DNA of 64,000 bases from Actinoplanes sp. M2I2 (GTDB lineage Bacteria; Actinomycetota; Actinomycetes; Mycobacteriales; Micromonosporaceae), in assembly GCF_023544445.1 (NCBI RefSeq), contig NZ_JALPVJ010000034.1, forward strand, positions 16,488 through 80,487, written 5' to 3'. The position numbers and the translations under genes were made by a program. Of the stretch, positions 51,597-60,376 are shown piece after piece (the first letter of the stretch is position 1; every line of letters starts with the position of its first letter). Below the pieces are notes generated by a model that was not told where the DNA came from, searched no databases, and saw nothing but the letters and a program-made list of their open reading frames with translations.

Positions 51597-51614
51597 CTAG
51601 GACCCTGGTCCTAG
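51597..51614. promoter_or_regulatory. 18-bp palindromic operator between kinase and ABC genes
   Basis: CTAGGACC-CT-GGTCCTAG: a perfect 8-bp inverted repeat with a 2-base centre, 17 bases upstream of the kinase start and 65 bases upstream of the ABC ATPase start. Likely bound by the response regulator encoded next to the kinase; this is inference from position. Confidence 0.75.
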
Positions 51615-51678
51615 ACGCCCCCGCAAGTTCTGACCGTGGTCCGACGCCACCGAGGCCCCATCCCGGTTGACTCGACCC

Positions 51679-52362
51679 ATGATTTCGATCGACCGGGTGA
51701 GCCGCCCCGGCATCCTGCACGAGGTGTCCTTCGACGCCCGTCCCGGCCGCGTCACCGGCTTCCTGGGCCGCAACGGCGCGGGCAAGACCTCGACCGTGCG
51801 CATCCTGCTCGGTCTCGACCGAGCGGCCGGCGGCACGGCACTGATCAACCATCAGCCGTACGCGTCCTGGCCGCGCCCGCTGACGGTCGTCGGCGCGCTG
51901 CTCGACGGCAGCGGCGCCCATCGCGCCCGTCCGGCCCGGGCCCATCTGCGCTGGCTGGCCGCGAGCAACGGCCTGTCCCGGGCACGGGTCGACGAGGTCC
52001 TCGAGGTGGTCGGCCTGGCCGGGGCGGGCGGCAAGCGGGCCGGCCGGTTCTCGCTGGGCATGAGCCGTCGCCTCGGGCTGGCCGCCGCCCTGCTCGGCGA
52101 CCCTGCGGTGCTGGTGCTCGACGAGCCGTTCAACGGGCTCGATCCGGCCGGTGTCCGCTGGATGCGCGAGTTCCTGCGCCGCTGCGCCGATGAGGGCCGC
52201 ACCGTCCTGCTCTCCAGCCACCTGCTGGATTTCCCGGTCGACGACGTGGTCGTGATCGACGGCGGGCGGGTGGTCGCCCGGGGCACGCTCGGCGAGGTCA
52301 CCGGCGAGCACGACTCGCTCGAGCAGGCGTTCCTCTCGCTGACGGGCGCGAGCTCGTGGTGA
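51679..52362 (+). CDS. ABC transporter ATP-binding protein
   Basis: 227 residues of a CcmA/drug-exporter-type ATPase. Walker A GRNGAGKT, signature FSLGMSRRLGLA (LGM variant of LSGGQ), Walker B AVLVLDEPFNGLDP and a switch His in LSSHLLD. With the two permeases that follow and overlap it, it should form an exporter of a drug or peptide, as in many systems paired with a NarL-type two-component system. ATG 51679 was chosen over TTG 51667. Confidence 0.9.
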   Translation: MISIDRVSRPGILHEVSFDARPGRVTGFLGRNGAGKTSTVRILLGLDRAAGGTALINHQPYASWPRPLTVVGALLDGSGAHRARPARAHLRWLAASNGLSRARVDEVLEVVGLAGAGGKRAGRFSLGMSRRLGLAAALLGDPAVLVLDEPFNGLDPAGVRWMREFLRRCADEGRTVLLSSHLLDFPVDDVVVIDGGRVVARGTLGEVTGEHDSLEQAFLSLTGASSW

Positions 52363-53090
52363 GGGCCGAGCTGCGCAAGCTCCTCGGCCTGCCGACCGCC
52401 TGGGTGGGGCTGGTGCTCGGATTGATCGCCGCGCCCGCCCTGGTCCTCGTCAACGCACCCGGGATGCGCCGGGCCATCGACTCGGGACAGACCGCCGATC
52501 TGGGATACGAGAATCTCGGGATCGGCCTGCTGGGCGCGCTGATCCTCGGCGTGGTGACGGTCAGCAGCGAGTACACGTCCACCGGGGACGACGCGCCCGG
52601 CGCCCACCAGATGACCGCGACGCTGCTCGCCATGCCCCGGCGGTCCCACCTGCTCGTCGCCAAGGGAGCAGCGCTGGTGCTGGTCGTCGCCGTGCAGGGC
52701 GCGCTGACCGCATCCGCGACGGTGTGGCTGACCCGCGTGGTCCTGCCCGAGCACGCCCCGCCGTTCGCGCCCGGCCGGATGGCCGCAGCCGTCCTCTACT
52801 GGGTTCTGCTGGCCCTTCTCGCGTACGCCGTGACCCTCATCTTCCGGAACGGGGTGATCACGCTGACCGTCTTCATCATCAACAGCTCGGTCGTCTCGGT
52901 GTCGTACCTGCTGACCAAGCTCACGCCCTGGGCCGCCTACCTGCCCGACATCGTCGGCGCGCACATGTTCCTCCGCAGCGACCTGATCGACCTGCGGATC
53001 TCCCCCGTCACCGCCGGCCTGGTAATGACCATGTGGGTGGTCGCCCTGCTGGCCGTCGCCGCCTACCTCTTCCATCGGCGACCGGCATGA
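52359..53090 (+). CDS. ABC transporter permease, ABC-2 type
   Basis: 243 residues with about six membrane segments, beginning VRAELRKLLGLPTAWVGLVLG, the usual start of these permeases. GTG 52359 overlaps the ATPase stop (GTGA); another GTG lies three bases upstream. The next permease starts at its stop codon (ATGA). Confidence 0.85.
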   Translation: MRAELRKLLGLPTAWVGLVLGLIAAPALVLVNAPGMRRAIDSGQTADLGYENLGIGLLGALILGVVTVSSEYTSTGDDAPGAHQMTATLLAMPRRSHLLVAKGAALVLVVAVQGALTASATVWLTRVVLPEHAPPFAPGRMAAAVLYWVLLALLAYAVTLIFRNGVITLTVFIINSSVVSVSYLLTKLTPWAAYLPDIVGAHMFLRSDLIDLRISPVTAGLVMTMWVVALLAVAAYLFHRRPA

Positions 53091-53782
53091 CCGCGTGGCA
53101 ACTCCCTCGCCCGCCGAACCCCGGTCGAGCCCCCCGCCGCCAATCCCACCCGGCCGATTCGTCCCACGCGAACCCACCCCGCCCGGACAGAACACCTCGC
53201 CTGAGCGGATGGACGAACGCCGTGCACGCCGAGCTCAGCAAGCTGGTCACGCTGCCGTCGTTGCGATGGACCGCCTGTCTGACCTGGGCCGCCACGCTGG
53301 TGATCGCGCTGGCGGCGCACCGGGCCGCACCCGGGTCCGATCCGATCCGGATGGCGCTGCCGTGGACGCAGGCCGGGTTCCTGGTGTTCGGGGTGCTCGC
53401 GGCCACGCAGGAATACGAGCCGGGCGGTCAGGTGCGCGCCACCCTGCTGGCCGTCCCGCGCCGTCTCCACCTGGCGGCTGCGAAAAGCGCGGCACTTCTG
53501 CTCGTCGCGCTTGCCCTCGCCGCTCCGGCGCGTTCGCCTTACCTGGCGAGCGTCGCCCTCGTCGGCGCGGCCTGGGGATGCCTTCTGCGCAGCCCCGTGG
53601 CCGGGGTGGCCTCGGCGCTGACGATGTACCTCGTCGTCTGTCCGGTGTTGAGGGCTCGCTTTCCTGACTCGAGCGCGTGGCTGCCTGATGCCGGCCTGCT
53701 TGACCCGTCGGTCGGCGACCTCGCCTGGCCCGTGGGAGCAGCCCTCCTGGCGGCCTTCGTTTTCCGACGGCGCAACGCTTGA
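53087..53782 (+). CDS. ABC transporter permease, second subunit
   Basis: 231 residues. After a Pro/Arg-rich cytoplasmic start (residues 1-45) it follows the same plan as the previous permease (VHAELSKLVTLPSLRWTACL, then TQEYEPGGQVRATLLAVPRRLHLAAAKSAALL), but it is shorter and has fewer clear membrane segments, so it may be a reduced paralogue formed by duplication. A GTG at 53222 is an alternative start that would remove the odd N-terminal region. Confidence 0.8.
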   Translation: MTAWQLPRPPNPGRAPRRQSHPADSSHANPPRPDRTPRLSGWTNAVHAELSKLVTLPSLRWTACLTWAATLVIALAAHRAAPGSDPIRMALPWTQAGFLVFGVLAATQEYEPGGQVRATLLAVPRRLHLAAAKSAALLLVALALAAPARSPYLASVALVGAAWGCLLRSPVAGVASALTMYLVVCPVLRARFPDSSAWLPDAGLLDPSVGDLAWPVGAALLAAFVFRRRNA

Positions 53783-53951
53783 CGATGACAGTCATCACTG
53801 TGCCGACCGCTGGACGGCACCGAGTTCGATCGACTCGCGGGTCGAGTGGTTCCGCCGCGGTTGCGTGCCTGTTGGCGGTCTCATCGCGATGGGGGTGATC
53901 GCGCGGCGGCAGCAGCGGTTGCCCGGCACGCAGCCCGGCCCTAGTGTGAAC

Positions 53952-53965
53952 GTACTGGTTCGTAC
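53952..53965 (+). promoter_or_regulatory. Candidate operator upstream of the quiC-like gene
   Basis: GTACTGGTTCGTAC: GTAC arms around six bases, 18 bases before the GTG start, overlapping where the promoter should be. It resembles sites bound by TetR-type regulators; no such gene is adjacent in the window. Confidence 0.4.
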
Positions 53966-53983
53966 ATAGAGGAAGAGGTCGTC

Positions 53984-55822
53984 GTGGCGCGCACCAGCAT
54001 TGCTACCGTCTGCCTCTCGGGGACGCTGGAGGACCGCCTCGACGCGGCCGCGGCCGCCGGATTCGACGCTGTCGAGATCTTCGAGAACGACCTCGTCGCG
54101 TCGGCCGCCTCCCCCGAGGCGATCCGGCAGCGGGTCGCCGACCTCGGTCTCACCATCGACCTGTACCAGCCGTTCCGCGACGCCGAGGGTGCTCCCCCGG
54201 CCCGGTTCGCCGCGGTCGAGCGCCGGTTCCGGGCCAAGCTCGAGGTGATGCGGCGGCTCGGCGCCGGCACGATCCTGATCTGTTCGTCCGTCGCGCCCGA
54301 CACCGTCGACGACGACGCGCTCGCGGCCGCCCAGTTGCGGCGGCTGGCCGAGCTCGCCGGCGAGCAGGGCATGCGCATCGCCTACGAGGCTCTGGCCTGG
54401 GGCCGGTTCGTCTCGACGTGGGAGCACTCGTGGGAGATCGTCCGCCGCGCCGCGCACCCCGCGCTGGGACTGTGCCTGGACAGCTTCCACGTCCTCTCCC
54501 GCACCGACGCGTACGAGGAGATCGCTCGCCTGCCCGGTGACCGCGTCTTCTTCCTGCAGCTCGCCGACGCGCCGCGCCTTGACATGGACGTGCTGCAGTG
54601 GAGCCGGCACCACCGGCTCTTCCCGCTGCAGGGCCGCCTCGACCTGACCGGCTTCACCCGGGCCGTGCTCGACGCCGGCTACCGCGGCCCGCTGTCGCTC
54701 GAGGTCTTCAACGACGTCTTCCGCCAGGCCGACCCGCACCGCACCGCCGTCGACGCCCGCCGCTCGCTGATCGCTCTGACCGGCACCCTGGCCACGCCCG
54801 CGGCGGCGGCCAATGCCGCGCCGGCGCCCCGGACCGGCGCGTTCACCCCCGCACCCCAGCTGGAGGGCATCGCGTTCGCCGAGCTCGGCGTCGACGAGCG
54901 GACCGGGCCCGAGCTGGAGAGCCAGCTCCGCGCGCTCGGCTTCGCCCACGTCGGGCAGCACCGCTCCAAGGCCGTCCAGTTGTGGGAGCAGGGCGCCGCC
55001 CGGATCCTGCTGAACTCCGGAGCGCCCCGCCCGGCCGAGGGCGAGGCCGCCATCCGCGCGTTCGCGCTGGAGAGCACCGACCCGGCCGCATCGGCGCGGC
55101 GGGCCGCCGAACTGCTCGCGCAGCCGCTGCCCCGCCGCCGCCGGCTGAGCGAGGCCGATCTGACCGCCGTGGCCGCGCCCGACGGGACCGAGATGTTCTT
55201 CTGCCGCAGCGACCACGGCTGGGTCGACGACTTCCTTCCCACCGGCGAGACCGCGACGCCGGGCCCGATCACGGCCATCGACCATCTCTCGCTGGCCCAG
55301 CCGTTCGACCGCTACGACGAGGCGGCCCTCTTCTACCGCAGCGTGCTGGGCCTGAGCGACGACGAGGCGGGCGAGTTCGCGGCGCCGTTCGGCCTGGTCC
55401 GCACGCTGGCCGTCCGCAACGCCGACCGCCGCGTGCGCCTGGCCCTGAGCGTCCCCCTGCTGCGCCGCGGCGACTGGGCCCCCGCCGTCCCGCACCCGCA
55501 GAGCCTCACCCTGCTCACCGACGACCTGGCCCGCACCGTGGCGGCCGTCGAGACCGTTCCCATCCCCGGCAACTACTACGACGACCTCGACGCCCGCACC
55601 GACCTGCCGCCGGGCCTGCGCAGCACCGTACGGGAGCTCGGCGCCCTCTACGACGAGGACGACCACGGCCGCTACCTCCAGGTCTTCACCCCGGTGCTCG
55701 GCCATCGGGTCTTCCTCGAGATCGTCCAGCGCATCGACGGCTACCGCGGGTACGGCTTCGCCAACGACCCGGTGCGCATGGCGGCGCACCGGGCCCAGCG
55801 GTTGGAGACCGCACCGAAATAG
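53984..55822 (+). CDS. 3-dehydroshikimate dehydratase / HPPD-like fusion (QuiC/QsuB type)
   Basis: 612 residues. The N-terminal 270 form a sugar-phosphate-isomerase-type TIM barrel (MARTSIATVCLSGTLEDRL; YEALAWGRFVSTWEHSWEIV; LCLDSFHVLSR; PLSLEVFND) whose metal-binding E/D/H residues match bacterial 3-dehydroshikimate dehydratases making protocatechuate. The C-terminal part (about 290-612) is a VOC/4-hydroxyphenylpyruvate-dioxygenase-like region (AIDHLSLAQPFDRYDEAALFYRSVLGL; YLQVFTPVLGHRVFLEIVQR) as in the fused QsuB/AroDB-type enzymes. It would link shikimate or quinate to the protocatechuate pathway. GTG start preceded by AGAGG. No other quinate gene is adjacent. Confidence 0.88.
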   Translation: MARTSIATVCLSGTLEDRLDAAAAAGFDAVEIFENDLVASAASPEAIRQRVADLGLTIDLYQPFRDAEGAPPARFAAVERRFRAKLEVMRRLGAGTILICSSVAPDTVDDDALAAAQLRRLAELAGEQGMRIAYEALAWGRFVSTWEHSWEIVRRAAHPALGLCLDSFHVLSRTDAYEEIARLPGDRVFFLQLADAPRLDMDVLQWSRHHRLFPLQGRLDLTGFTRAVLDAGYRGPLSLEVFNDVFRQADPHRTAVDARRSLIALTGTLATPAAAANAAPAPRTGAFTPAPQLEGIAFAELGVDERTGPELESQLRALGFAHVGQHRSKAVQLWEQGAARILLNSGAPRPAEGEAAIRAFALESTDPAASARRAAELLAQPLPRRRRLSEADLTAVAAPDGTEMFFCRSDHGWVDDFLPTGETATPGPITAIDHLSLAQPFDRYDEAALFYRSVLGLSDDEAGEFAAPFGLVRTLAVRNADRRVRLALSVPLLRRGDWAPAVPHPQSLTLLTDDLARTVAAVETVPIPGNYYDDLDARTDLPPGLRSTVRELGALYDEDDHGRYLQVFTPVLGHRVFLEIVQRIDGYRGYGFANDPVRMAAHRAQRLETAPK

Positions 55823-55828
55823 TCGAGG

Positions 55829-56767
55829 TCAGACGGTCAGGGCCGGGGCCGGCCGGGCTTCGACCGGCTGCGGATCGGCCGGCCCTCGGGTGGCCAGGCC
55901 CCGGCGCTTCGCCAGCGCCACCACCACTGCCGCGTACGCCGACAGGACCACGACGTCGACGGCGAACATCGTCCACGGCATGTCGGCCGCCGTCTCGGTG
56001 ATGGTGAGCATCCCGAACGCGGCGGCCAGCCCCGCGGCGACCAGGTTGTTCATCAGGTGCAGGGCGATCGCCGCCTCGAGACCGCCGGTCCGCACGGTCA
56101 GCCACCCGGTGACACAGCCGAACAGGAACAGGTCGGCGAACCCCCACGGCGTCCCCCACCCGTGCGCCGCGGCGAACACCAGCGCCTGGAACGCGATCGG
56201 CACCCACGGCCGCCGGAATCCCGCGCCGGCCGCCTGCAACAGCCAGCCCCGGGTCAGATACTCCTCGGCGGCGGCCTGCGGCGGCACCACGATCAGCAGC
56301 AGGAGCATCGACAGGGCGAACGGCCCCCACCCCGCGAGGTCGTCGTCCAGGCCGGTGTCCGCGACGCCGGTCAGCCCGGTCAGCGCGGTGCCGCCGGCGA
56401 GCAGCACGACGACCCCGATCAGCGCGACCGGCAGCAACGTCAGCAGGAACCGCCACCGCAGCCGCCCGGTGACCGACGACAGCGTGCCGGCCGGGCGGCG
56501 CTGGATCCAGCGGGCGGCCAGCAGCGTCAGCGGCAGGAACGCGGCGATCCCCAGGAAGGCGATCCCCAGGTCGGCCCGCTCGCCGAAGCTGGGCAGGCCG
56601 TCCCCGTTGTCCGGCCGCCCGGCCAGCTCGGCGGCCAGGGTGACGACGAGATACGAGAACACGATGACGACCACGCCGGCCACGAAGATGAACAGGGTGG
56701 CGAGGACGGTCCGCCACCAGCGGTGGGCGGGGGTGCGGGCGAGGCGGTGATATTCCGGAGCAGCCAT
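55829..56767 (-). CDS. CPBP-family intramembrane metalloprotease
   Basis: 312 residues with about eight membrane segments and the CPBP (Abi/CAAX-protease-like) motifs EExxxR at E168-E169-Y-L-T-R173 and the FxxxH-type motif ending at H202. Relatives cleave prenylated proteins or process peptides in the membrane; in bacteria some protect against self-made bacteriocins. The frame is open far upstream, but ATG 56767 starts the conserved region. No ribosome-binding site, so a leaderless transcript is possible. It converges on the quiC-like gene with 6 bases between the stops. Confidence 0.85.
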   Translation of the reverse strand: MAAPEYHRLARTPAHRWWRTVLATLFIFVAGVVVIVFSYLVVTLAAELAGRPDNGDGLPSFGERADLGIAFLGIAAFLPLTLLAARWIQRRPAGTLSSVTGRLRWRFLLTLLPVALIGVVVLLAGGTALTGLTGVADTGLDDDLAGWGPFALSMLLLLIVVPPQAAAEEYLTRGWLLQAAGAGFRRPWVPIAFQALVFAAAHGWGTPWGFADLFLFGCVTGWLTVRTGGLEAAIALHLMNNLVAAGLAAAFGMLTITETAADMPWTMFAVDVVVLSAYAAVVVALAKRRGLATRGPADPQPVEARPAPALTV

Positions 56768-56860
56768 ACGCAAAAGTCTGGCGATCCGGGCCCGGCGGCG
56801 AATCAGGCCGCGGCCGGATGCCGACCCCTGCCCCAGGGCATAGATAGGGTGGCGGTCATC

Positions 56861-58825
56861 ATGGCCCGCTGGAAGAGTTGGATCCTGCCCGCGCTGCTCG
56901 CGGTCGCGCAGCTCGCCTACTGGCCCGCTCCGGTGCTCGACCGGGCCGACCCCACCCGCACGGCCGCGGCGGTCGCGATCATCGCCGTGGTGGGCGGCGG
57001 TCTCGTCCTGCGCCGCCGCCGGCCCGTCGTGGCGGTCGCCGTCGTCGCCGGCGGGCTGGCGCTCGGCGTGTGGGCGACCCCGCAGCAGGAATACTTCGTC
57101 CCCGGTGACGCGCTGCTGGTCCTCTCGGCAGCCGAGTCGATCGCCCTGTTCCACGTGGCCCTGCGCTGCTCCCGCCGCACGACGCTGCTGGCCGTGGCCG
57201 GGCTGCTGGGTCTGCAGGCCGTGCTGGTCGTCGGCGACGAACCGCTCGACCTGCTCGTCTCGGTGGTCTTCTACGCGGTGGTCGTGGCGTTCGGCCGGGC
57301 CCGGCGGCGCTGGCTCGACGACCGCGCGGCCGCCGCCCACCGGCTGGCGGAGGCCGAGCAGGCCCGCCGCGACGCCGCGGCGGCCGAGCAGCGCCGGCTC
57401 GCCCGTGACCTGCACGACGTGACGGCCCACCACCTGACCTCGATCGTCGTCAACGCGTCGGCGGCGCAATTCATCGGCCGGCCCGAGCTGCGGTCCGAGG
57501 CGCTGGAGTTCGCCGCCCGCACCGGGCAGGAGACGCTGACGGCGCTGCGGGAACTGGTCGCCGTGCTGCCCCAGGCGCCCGCGACGAGCGATCTGGCCGA
57601 CCTGGCCGACGACTTCCGGCAGCTCGGTCAGGTCGTCCACGTCGACGTGTCGGGCGAGCCGCCGCCCGCTCAGGCCGAGGCGTTGCACGGCATCGCCCGC
57701 GAGGCGCTGACCAACACCCTGCGGTACGCGCCGGGCGCGACGGTCCGGCTCTCCCGGACGTACGACGAGTCGGGCGCGACGCTCGTCGTCGAGGACGACG
57801 GCGCGGCGGCGCCGATCGAAGGGCTCGGCAGCGGGCGTGGGCTGACCGGGATGCGCGAACGGGCGGCGGCGTTCGGCGGGACGGTCACGGCCGGTCCCCG
57901 TACGGAGGGAGGCTGGCGGGTCCGCGCGGAGCTCCCGGCGGTGGCCGCGCCCGCCCGCCTGCGCGTCTGGTTGCGCAGCCAGGTCGTCCTCGATGCCGGC
58001 CTGACCCTGCTCACGCTGCTCCTGCCGCTGTCCGGGATGACCGTCCTGCTCGAGGAGAGCGACGTGTCACCGGCGGCGGGCACGCTGATCCTGCTGGCCG
58101 TGCTGGCCCACGCCGCGCCGCTGCTCCGGCGGCGGCAGCGCCCGTGGACGGTGCTGATCGCCGTGGCGCTGACCGGCTGGCTCGGCCCCCTGCTGGTGGC
58201 GGTCGGCATCGCGCCGGCCGAGGACGCCTGGCTCTTCCTGTTCAGCTTCGGCGCCGACCTGGCTGCGGCGTACGCGGTGGCGGCGTACGCGACCCGGCCC
58301 AAGCTGACGTGGATCGGCCTGGTCGCCGGCCTGGTGTCGGCCTCGGTCGGCCTGGCCGTCCTGCTGGCCGTGTCGGGGACCGCCGCGGACGAGGCCTACG
58401 TCGGCGCTCCCCCGCCCGGCGGTCCGGCCCCGACGGTGTTTCTGATGATCTTCACCGCGGCGTGTGCCTGGTTCGCCCTCGCCCTGCCGTTCACCGCGGC
58501 CTGGCTGGCCGGCTGGGCCACTCGCCGCCGCCGCGAGCGCCGCGTCCGGACCGAGGAGGGCGCCGTCGCGGTCGTGTCGGCTGACGCCTGGCATCGGGCG
58601 CGGGCCGAGCGGGCCCGGGTCGCGGACGGCCTGCGCGCCTCGGTGCTGACCTCGGCCACCCGGGTCACCGAGGCGGCCCAGCGCGACGACCTCGACGGCG
58701 TGCTCGACGCGGCCCGCGCGGCGCTGACCGCCATGCGGGGCCTGCTGGACGGCCTGCGACCCGCACAGACGCCCGGGCGCGAGCCCGCACCGAGCAGGGA
58801 GGTGCCGTCATCGGAATCCGTGTGA
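56861..58825 (+). CDS. NarL-type sensor histidine kinase with second membrane module
   Basis: 654 residues. Residues 1-150: five or six membrane segments; 170-375: HisKA_3 with H185 (RRLARDLHDVTAHHLTSIVV) and HATPase_c (IAREALTNTLRYAPGATVRL; GSGRGLTGMRERAAAFGG). Unusually, about 280 more residues follow: a second block of five membrane segments (about 395-555) and a C-terminal helical domain (about 580-640) that resembles a HisKA_3 helix but lacks the His (RARVADGLRASVLTSATRV). Its stop overlaps the start of the response-regulator gene, so the pair is translationally coupled. Start uncertain between ATG 56861 and a GTG 12 bases upstream. Confidence 0.88.
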   Translation: MARWKSWILPALLAVAQLAYWPAPVLDRADPTRTAAAVAIIAVVGGGLVLRRRRPVVAVAVVAGGLALGVWATPQQEYFVPGDALLVLSAAESIALFHVALRCSRRTTLLAVAGLLGLQAVLVVGDEPLDLLVSVVFYAVVVAFGRARRRWLDDRAAAAHRLAEAEQARRDAAAAEQRRLARDLHDVTAHHLTSIVVNASAAQFIGRPELRSEALEFAARTGQETLTALRELVAVLPQAPATSDLADLADDFRQLGQVVHVDVSGEPPPAQAEALHGIAREALTNTLRYAPGATVRLSRTYDESGATLVVEDDGAAAPIEGLGSGRGLTGMRERAAAFGGTVTAGPRTEGGWRVRAELPAVAAPARLRVWLRSQVVLDAGLTLLTLLLPLSGMTVLLEESDVSPAAGTLILLAVLAHAAPLLRRRQRPWTVLIAVALTGWLGPLLVAVGIAPAEDAWLFLFSFGADLAAAYAVAAYATRPKLTWIGLVAGLVSASVGLAVLLAVSGTAADEAYVGAPPPGGPAPTVFLMIFTAACAWFALALPFTAAWLAGWATRRRRERRVRTEEGAVAVVSADAWHRARAERARVADGLRASVLTSATRVTEAAQRDDLDGVLDAARAALTAMRGLLDGLRPAQTPGREPAPSREVPSSESV

Positions 58826-59469
58826 TCGTGGTGGACGACCAGGCGATGGTGCGGGCGGGCCTGTCCGCGATCGTCGGCTCCCAGGACGACCTCGACGTCG
58901 TGGGTGAGGCCGCCGACGGCGCCGAGGCCCTGCGGGTCGTGGCCCGCGAGCGCCCCGACGTGGTGCTGATGGACGTGCGCATGCCCGGCATGGACGGGCT
59001 CACCGCCACCGCCCGGCTCACCGCCGGCGACGGGCCGCCGCGGGTGATCGTGCTGACGACGTTCCACCAGGACGCGTACGTCTTCCAGGCCCTGCGCGCC
59101 GGCGCGTCGGGGTTCCTGCTCAAGGACGCCGAGCCGGCCTCCCTGGTGGCGGCCATCCGCACGGTGGCGGCCGGCGAGGCGATGCTGAGCCCGGCCGTCA
59201 CCCGGCGCCTGATCGACGCGTTCGCGACCGGCGCCGTCACCGCCGCCCGCGACGACGACCCGCGCCTGACCGGCCTCACCCCGCGCGAGCGCGAAGTGCT
59301 GACCCAGCTGGCGACCGGCCGGTCCAACGCCGAGATCGGCGAGGTCCTGGGGATCACCGCCGGCACGGTCAAGGCCCACGTGAACGCCCTGCTTCCCAAG
59401 CTGGGCGCCCGCGACCGCGTGCAGGCGACCATCGTGGCGTACGACCTCGGCCTGGCCCGCCCTCGCTGA
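58822..59469 (+). CDS. NarL/LuxR-type response regulator
   Basis: 215 residues: receiver with D51 as phospho-acceptor (VVLMDVRMPGMDG) and a C-terminal LuxR HTH (LTPREREVLTQLATGRSNAEIGEVLGITAGTVKAHVNALLPKL). Normal length and end (AYDLGLARPR), unlike the repeat-extended paralogue at 50 kb. GTG 58822 overlaps the kinase stop (GTGA). A strong terminator follows. Target unknown; it does not flank an exporter. Confidence 0.92.
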   Translation: MIVVDDQAMVRAGLSAIVGSQDDLDVVGEAADGAEALRVVARERPDVVLMDVRMPGMDGLTATARLTAGDGPPRVIVLTTFHQDAYVFQALRAGASGFLLKDAEPASLVAAIRTVAAGEAMLSPAVTRRLIDAFATGAVTAARDDDPRLTGLTPREREVLTQLATGRSNAEIGEVLGITAGTVKAHVNALLPKLGARDRVQATIVAYDLGLARPR

Positions 59470-59472
59470 GCG

Positions 59473-59512
59473 AAAGGGGGCCCGGCCGCGCTCGCGACCG
59501 GGCCCCCTTTTT
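59473..59512. terminator. Bidirectional Rho-independent terminator
   Basis: A perfect 13-bp stem AAAGGGGGCCCGG/CCGGGCCCCCTTT with a 12-14-base loop, followed by TT on the plus strand. It lies 3 bases past the response-regulator stop and 8 bases past the stop of the converging HPF-like gene, so it serves both. Confidence 0.92.
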
Positions 59513-59520
59513 CAGCGTTC

Positions 59521-59907
59521 CTAGTCGACGAGCTCGGGTTCCTCGCCGGGCTCCGCGTGCTCGCGCAGGTGGCGGTTGTGGCGCGGCTCCTGCTTGGTCT
59601 TCGAGTCGTTCAGCTTGCGGCGCAGGTCGTCACGCACGTCGTTCAGCGCCGCGTGCAGGTCCTCCTCGCTCGAGGTGGTGACGATCTTCTGGCGGCCGGC
59701 GATCCAGCACTCCAGCGTGACCTTCTGACCGCGCGCTTCGCGGTCCTTGACCGACACCTCGAGCTCGGTCGAATCGGCGTGGAAGCCGGCCAGGCGCGCA
59801 TCGAGCGTGGCGAACTGCTCGGCGATCCAGTTGAGGTCGCCCTGTGAGAAACCGGCGCCGACCCGCAGGCATTCGCCCACGGTGGCGGGATCTGTCACCG
59901 CACTCAT
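59521..59907 (-). CDS. Ribosome hibernation factor-like (HPF/RaiA) protein
   Basis: 128 residues with the S30AE fold order: AEQFATLDARLAGFHADSTELEVSVKDREARGQKVTLECWIAGRQKIVTTSSEEDLHAALNDVRDDLRRKLND in strands and two helices (key motifs: DARLAGF, VTLECWI, DLHAALNDVRDDLRRKL). It lacks the long C-terminal domain of the long HPF form and ends in a charged tail (HRHLREHAEPGEEPELVD). Such proteins bind the small ribosomal subunit in resting cells. ATG 59907 has GAGGAGA at 5 nt; the frame is open to 59970. Confidence 0.7.
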   Translation of the reverse strand: MSAVTDPATVGECLRVGAGFSQGDLNWIAEQFATLDARLAGFHADSTELEVSVKDREARGQKVTLECWIAGRQKIVTTSSEEDLHAALNDVRDDLRRKLNDSKTKQEPRHNRHLREHAEPGEEPELVD

Positions 59908-60014
59908 CACATCTCCTCGAATCGGGAAAAACTGACCTTGATGTCCTTCCCCGCCCGCGCCGAAAATCAAACGAGCCCGGGTAAGCCGGCATCACGGTGG
60001 GTACACAGCAGCCC

Positions 60015-60269
60015 ATGTTCCTCATCTTCGGTTTCCGGACCAAGCCGGTCGCGCTCGGCTGGGTCGGCGCTCCCTGCCGGGTGTGTGGTCATACGGGCAG
60101 CCAGTTGCTGATCCGTGAAGTCACCCGGTTCAGCCTCTTCTTCATCCCGCTGATCAAGGTCCGGACCCGGTACGTGCTGGAGTGCCACAATCCCATGTGC
60201 CGCTCGGTCAACCGGATCAGCGGCGGCGAGGCGGAGAACCTGATGCGCGGTGGTGTCCGCGCGGCCTGA
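60015..60269 (+). CDS. Zinc-ribbon domain protein
   Basis: 84 residues: FLIFGFRTKPVALGWVGAP then a first knuckle CRVCGHTG and a second ECHNPMCRSV, the four Cys of a zinc ribbon, separated by a hydrophobic stretch (FSLFFIPLIKV). This small family is common in actinobacteria, function unknown. ATG 60015 starts the conserved region; an in-frame GTG lies 18 bases upstream. Divergent from the HPF-like gene. Confidence 0.75.
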   Translation: MFLIFGFRTKPVALGWVGAPCRVCGHTGSQLLIREVTRFSLFFIPLIKVRTRYVLECHNPMCRSVNRISGGEAENLMRGGVRAA

Positions 60270-60376
60270 CCGACCTCGCCGGCGGTGGCCGGACATCGAC
60301 GCTTGCACGTGCCTTGTAACCTCTGCCCGGCCGGGTCTCGTGGAGAGATCCGTTCGGTCGGACATAAGGGGTACAC

